A stretch of 16,043 bases of DNA, taken from positions 1-16,043 of the forward strand of contig JAGBZZ010000029.1 of assembly GCA_017652965.1 (NCBI GenBank), read 5' to 3'. Below the pieces are notes generated by a model that was not told where the DNA came from, made no database searches, and worked only from the letters and a program-made list of their open reading frames with translations. Numbering within the stretch: position 1 is the stretch's first letter; every line of letters starts with the position of its first letter. The translations under genes were made by a program, and so were the position numbers. Shown here one piece after another: positions 14,043 through 16,043 of the stretch. This stretch comes from Clostridia bacterium (lineage in GTDB: Bacteria > Bacillota_A > Clostridia > Oscillospirales > CAG-272).

Positions 14043-14071
14043 AGTATAGCACAAGCGCCCGGAAATTACAA
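14043..14071 (-). promoter_or_regulatory. Sigma-A promoter for the five-gene glycosidase operon
   Basis: Minus strand: TTGTAA (14071-14066), a 17-bp spacer and TATACT (14048-14043) preceded by TGC (TTGTGCTATACT). The -35 is weak and lies inside the loop of a 9-bp inverted repeat, so the promoter is probably regulated. Confidence 0.75.
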
Positions 14072-14080
14072 GGGCGCTTG
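14052..14080. repeat. 9-bp inverted repeat bracketing the operon -35 box (operator candidate)
   Basis: CAAGCGCCC (14052-14060) and GGGCGCTTG (14072-14080) are perfectly complementary around an 11-nt centre that includes the -35 hexamer. The arm centres are 20 bp apart, about two DNA turns, which suits a dimeric regulator covering the -35 and the spacer. Alternatively, read on the plus strand, the dyad is followed by the T-rich CACTTTTGTTTT and could be a terminator for antisense transcription. Confidence 0.6.
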
Positions 14081-14113
14081 CACTTTTGTTTTATGCGGCG
14101 CGTGCGGCACGTA

Positions 14114-14142
14114 TTGACTTTCCCGCCCGTTTGGTATATAAT
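14114..14142 (+). promoter_or_regulatory. Sigma-A promoter for the LysR-type regulator gene
   Basis: TTGACT (14114-14119), a 17-bp spacer and a perfect TATAAT (14137-14142). The predicted start near 14149 leaves a 62-nt leader that contains the LysR-type box at 14183-14197. Confidence 0.85.
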
Positions 14143-14182
14143 ATTCCCGTCATCGGTCGCCCGAATGGTTTTGGCGGCGGCC

Positions 14183-14197
14183 ATCGAAATTTCCGAT
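14183..14197. promoter_or_regulatory. LysR-type T-N11-A box in the regulator's own leader
   Basis: ATCGAAATTTCCGAT has the dyad arms ATCG and CGAT and the T-N11-A spacing of the core LysR-type binding site. It lies downstream of the regulator's -10 box and just before its Shine-Dalgarno, a position that would suit autorepression. The motif is short, so chance is possible. Confidence 0.4.
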
Positions 14198-14210
14198 CAC
14201 GGAGGCGCGC

Positions 14211-15101
14211 ATGGAACTGCGTAATCTCATCACCTTTATCCACGTGGCAGAGCTTGGCAGCTTTACAAAAGCGGCCGAAACGCTTGGCTACTCCCAGTCC
14301 ACCATCTCCTTTCAGATCAAGCAGCTGGAGGAGGAGCTGGGGTGTCTGCTTTTTGAGCGGATCAATCACACCATCACCCTGACAGAGCGGGGGCACGAGC
14401 TGGTGTCGTACGCCCACAGGATCCGCACACTGACCGAGGATTTTAGGGAAAGCCTGACCAAGGAGGAGGACTGCCGCGGCCATATCCACATCGTGACCCC
14501 CGACTCGGTCTGTGAGGAGATGATCTCTGCACATTACGTGGATTTCCACAACCGCTATCCCGCCATCTCCCTGAAGATCACCAATGCCGACACCTCGGTG
14601 ATGTTTGATATGCTGGATCACAACGAGGCAGACGCCGTCATTACCTTGGACAGCCACTCCTACCGCCGCGATTACGTCATCGCCAAGGAGGAGCCGCTTT
14701 CCATGCATTTTGTAACAAGCACCGCCTCCAAATTTGCGGGCAAGCGCGGCCTTACCATGCAGGATATCGCGGGCGAGCCCTTTATCCTGACCGAATACGG
14801 CCAGGGCTACCGCCGCGTGCTGGATAAGGAGCTGGCCAAGAAATCCTTAGATATCACCCCCGTCCTGGAGATCGGGCGGACAGACATCATCACCCATCTT
14901 CTGGCCAAGGGCACCATGATCTCGTGTCTGCCGGATTTCGTGACCCGTGAGGAGATCACTGCGGGAAGGCTTTGCTACCTCGACGTGGTGGATATGAATA
15001 TGGATATCTGGAAGCAGCTGATCTATCACAAAAACAAGTGGATCTCCCAAAGCCTGCGGATCTTTTTGGAATACGTGAAGAAGGTGGAATTCTCGCAATA
15101 A
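14211..15101 (+). CDS. LysR-family transcriptional regulator
   Basis: 296 residues, the usual family length. The winged helix-turn-helix occupies about 1-60, with the canonical ELGSFTKAAETLGYSQSTIS (recognition helix about 28-37), then IKQLEEELGCLLFER and a linker helix (about 62-85). The substrate-binding-protein-like effector domain spans about 90-290. The ATG at 14211 follows GGAGG by 6 nt. It is divergent from the five-gene glycosidase operon, with 252 bp between the two start codons, the classic layout for a LysR regulator and its target. Its control of that operon and its ligand (perhaps a uronate or oligosaccharide-derived metabolite) are inference. A bidirectional terminator follows. 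Confidence 0.95.
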   Translation: MELRNLITFIHVAELGSFTKAAETLGYSQSTISFQIKQLEEELGCLLFERINHTITLTERGHELVSYAHRIRTLTEDFRESLTKEEDCRGHIHIVTPDSVCEEMISAHYVDFHNRYPAISLKITNADTSVMFDMLDHNEADAVITLDSHSYRRDYVIAKEEPLSMHFVTSTASKFAGKRGLTMQDIAGEPFILTEYGQGYRRVLDKELAKKSLDITPVLEIGRTDIITHLLAKGTMISCLPDFVTREEITAGRLCYLDVVDMNMDIWKQLIYHKNKWISQSLRIFLEYVKKVEFSQ

Positions 15102-15112
15102 AAGGCAATATA

Positions 15113-15146
15113 AAAAAGGGATGCGCACAAAGCGTATCCCCTTTTG
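15113..15146. terminator. Bidirectional rho-independent terminator
   Basis: GGGATGCG (15118-15125) pairs with CGTATCCC (15133-15140), one G-T wobble, around a CACAAAG loop. On the plus strand TTTTGCTTTTTA follows; on the minus strand TTTTTTATATT follows. It ends the LysR-type gene (stop at 15101) and the convergent small gene (stop at 15154). The loop resembles that of the terminator at 2066-2103. Confidence 0.85.
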
Positions 15147-15153
15147 CTTTTTA

Positions 15154-15417
15154 TCATTCTTTATGTCTCGGGAAAGCACCGTACAGATGCACAATGTCAA
15201 TATCCTCGGGCATATCCAGCCCGTGCGAGCCGCACCCGCCGTCGATATCGTGGCAGCCGTGATCCATGGCAAAGCCAAGAAGGGTGTTGTGATGCCCCCA
15301 GTGCGTGCGGATAAGATCGGCAAGAACACCAAAGGCGTGGTCATTGACCCGCAGCTCGGAAAGGGCGGCGCATACCGTATCCAGTGACTCGGCGGGATAT
15401 TCCTTTTTCGTATCCAT
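15154..15417 (-). CDS. Small His/Cys-rich hypothetical protein (87 aa)
   Basis: 87 residues; I do not recognise the family. The ATG at 15417-15415 has GAGGAG 9 nt upstream and a near-perfect promoter at 15464-15492, and a terminator follows the stop, so it is a complete transcription unit. The longer open frame extending upstream to 15885 overlaps the divergent gene and is rejected. The N-terminal half is helical with acidic residues. The C-terminal half is dense in potential metal ligands: THWGHHNTLLGF (His39, His42, His43), then MDHGCHDIDGGCGSHG (His53, Cys55, His56, Cys62, His65), plus His77 and His85. Metal binding or a small hydrolase-like role is possible but unproven. Confidence 0.7.
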   Translation of the reverse strand: MDTKKEYPAESLDTVCAALSELRVNDHAFGVLADLIRTHWGHHNTLLGFAMDHGCHDIDGGCGSHGLDMPEDIDIVHLYGAFPRHKE

Positions 15418-15463
15418 TTTGTACTTCTCCTCGGCTTCTCGGGGCTTGCCCTTCTTTTTCCCC

Positions 15464-15492
15464 ATTTTATCACAAAAATACAGCCGTGTCAA
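15464..15492 (-). promoter_or_regulatory. Sigma-A promoter for the small His/Cys-rich gene
   Basis: Minus strand: a perfect TTGACA (15492-15487), a 17-bp spacer and TAAAAT (15469-15464) preceded by TGA (extended -10). The leader is about 40 nt. Confidence 0.8.
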
Positions 15493-15520
15493 TTGCCCCT
15501 GCCGAAAGAGGAAAAGCATC

Positions 15521-15549
15521 TTGACGGGGCGGGCATTTTTATGTATACT
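15521..15549 (+). promoter_or_regulatory. Sigma-A promoter for the beta-helix gene
   Basis: TTGACG (15521-15526), a 17-bp spacer and TATACT (15544-15549). It is divergent from the promoter at 15464-15492, about 30 bp away. Confidence 0.8.
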
Positions 15550-15559
15550 TGTCCTATAC
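15543..15559. repeat. Short inverted repeat over the -10/start region (operator candidate)
   Basis: GTATA (15543-15547) and TATAC (15555-15559) are inverted around CTTGTCC, overlapping the -10 box and the expected transcription start of the beta-helix gene. A repressor bound here would block initiation. GTATAC-like halves recall some GntR-type operators, but the arms are only 5 bp, so this is weak. Confidence 0.35.
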
Positions 15560-15582
15560 GGTAAAAAAGGAGGAGTCCTCTC

Positions 15583-16043
15583 ATGGATAGCTACGTCAGT
15601 TACGAGGCCTTTGGTGCTGTCGGTGACGGTAAGACCGATGACATCGCCGCGATCGCCGCGGCGCACGCCTATGCCAACCGCCACGGCCTGCCGGTAAGAA
15701 CCAGGCCGGATGCCGTCTACTATATCGGCGGGCGGGCGATGCCCGTGTGCATCCGCACCCCCACAAGCTTTACGACCTCGCGCTTTCTGATCGATGACCG
15801 CGCGCCGGAGGATCCGAGCCTGCCGATCTTTGAGGTCTGCCCTACCGAGGATAAGGTAGAGGCACTTGCGCTCCCACCGCTTCACAGTGGGCAGGAGAGC
15901 ATTGACCTTGCGGCCCTTGGCATCACCCTTTCCGCCGATATGTACGTCACCGTCACAAGCGACGAGCGGCGCCAGTATATCCGATACGGGCTGAATGCCG
16001 ATGCGGGCGCCCCCCAGACCGACAGCTTTGTGTTGACAAAGGA
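15583..16043 (+). CDS. Pectate-lyase-superfamily beta-helix protein, N-terminal part (runs off right edge)
   Basis: An open frame of 153 codons from the ATG at 15583 to the window edge without a stop; AAGGAGG lies 9 nt upstream. The start, MDSYVSYEAFGAVGDGKTDD followed by an Ala-rich helix and GLPVRTRPDAVYYIGG, is the hallmark N-terminus of right-handed beta-helix proteins of the pectate-lyase-3/GH28/GH55-related group (FGAVGDGKTDDTxAI pattern). The next portion (FTTSRFLIDDRAPEDPSLPI, about 63-82) is less typical. No signal peptide is visible, so it again looks cytosolic. The catalytic part is outside the window, so lyase, hydrolase or binding roles cannot be separated. It probably belongs to the same polysaccharide-degradation region. 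Confidence 0.8.
   Translation, partial: MDSYVSYEAFGAVGDGKTDDIAAIAAAHAYANRHGLPVRTRPDAVYYIGGRAMPVCIRTPTSFTTSRFLIDDRAPEDPSLPIFEVCPTEDKVEALALPPLHSGQESIDLAALGITLSADMYVTVTSDERRQYIRYGLNADAGAPQTDSFVLTK

Noticed and set aside
15418..15885. Upstream in-frame extension of the small His/Cys-rich gene to 15885
   Set aside because: It would overlap the divergent beta-helix gene and both promoters; the ATG at 15417 has a good Shine-Dalgarno and promoter spacing.
1..16043. CRISPR array, tRNA/rRNA genes, insertion sequence or prophage
   Set aside because: No regularly spaced direct repeats, no cloverleaf-like sequence with a CCA end and no transposase or integrase motifs were seen by eye.

Overview
The window looks like a GC-rich, Gram-positive, gut-type Clostridia chromosome, probably an uncultured plant- or host-glycan degrader. 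This rests on strong Shine-Dalgarno sites (AAGGAG/GGAGG), sigma-A promoters with almost exclusively 17-bp spacers and an extended -10 (often TTGTGCTATAMT), compact U-tract terminators, and a dense set of glycoside hydrolase (GH) genes without signal peptides. The taxonomic reading is inference. I saw no tRNA, rRNA, CRISPR array, transposase or integrase.

Layout. Bases 1-191 hold the start of a PHP-domain phosphoesterase on the minus strand, divergent from a GH123/DUF4091-type glycosidase (340-2055, +). A bidirectional terminator (about 2066-2103) separates that gene from a minus-strand pair: a beta-propeller-like protein of unknown function and a DMT/EamA-type transporter (3898 to 2112, promoter at 3931-3959). 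Upstream lies a second minus-strand pair: a Cof-type HAD phosphatase and a YgjV-like membrane protein (5388 to 4005, promoter at 5462-5490). Bases 5389-5827 are non-coding. They contain two 54-bp repeats whose hairpin stems differ by fully compensatory changes, plus two more inverted repeats.

The core is a run of carbohydrate-active genes on the minus strand. A GH29 alpha-L-fucosidase (7171-5828) has its own promoter. Upstream of it is a tight five-gene operon, transcribed from 14043-14071 down to 7300: a GH3 NagZ-like enzyme, an (alpha/alpha)6-type glycosidase-like protein, a GH39 enzyme, a GH28 polygalacturonase-like enzyme and an SGNH esterase. Gaps are 12-36 nt and stop codons sit next to or overlap Shine-Dalgarno sites. 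None of the products has a visible signal peptide. The set therefore looks like a cytosolic pathway that dismantles an imported, partly acetylated, uronate-containing hetero-oligosaccharide. No importer is in the window.

A LysR-type regulator (14211-15101, +) is divergent from this operon. The intergenic region carries a 9-bp inverted repeat that brackets the operon's -35 box, a TCG-N7-CGA LysR-type box in the regulator's own leader, and a structured 5' leader on the operon mRNA. After another bidirectional terminator come a small His/Cys-rich protein (15417-15154, -) and, divergently, the start of a pectate-lyase-superfamily beta-helix protein that runs off the right edge (15583-16043, +).
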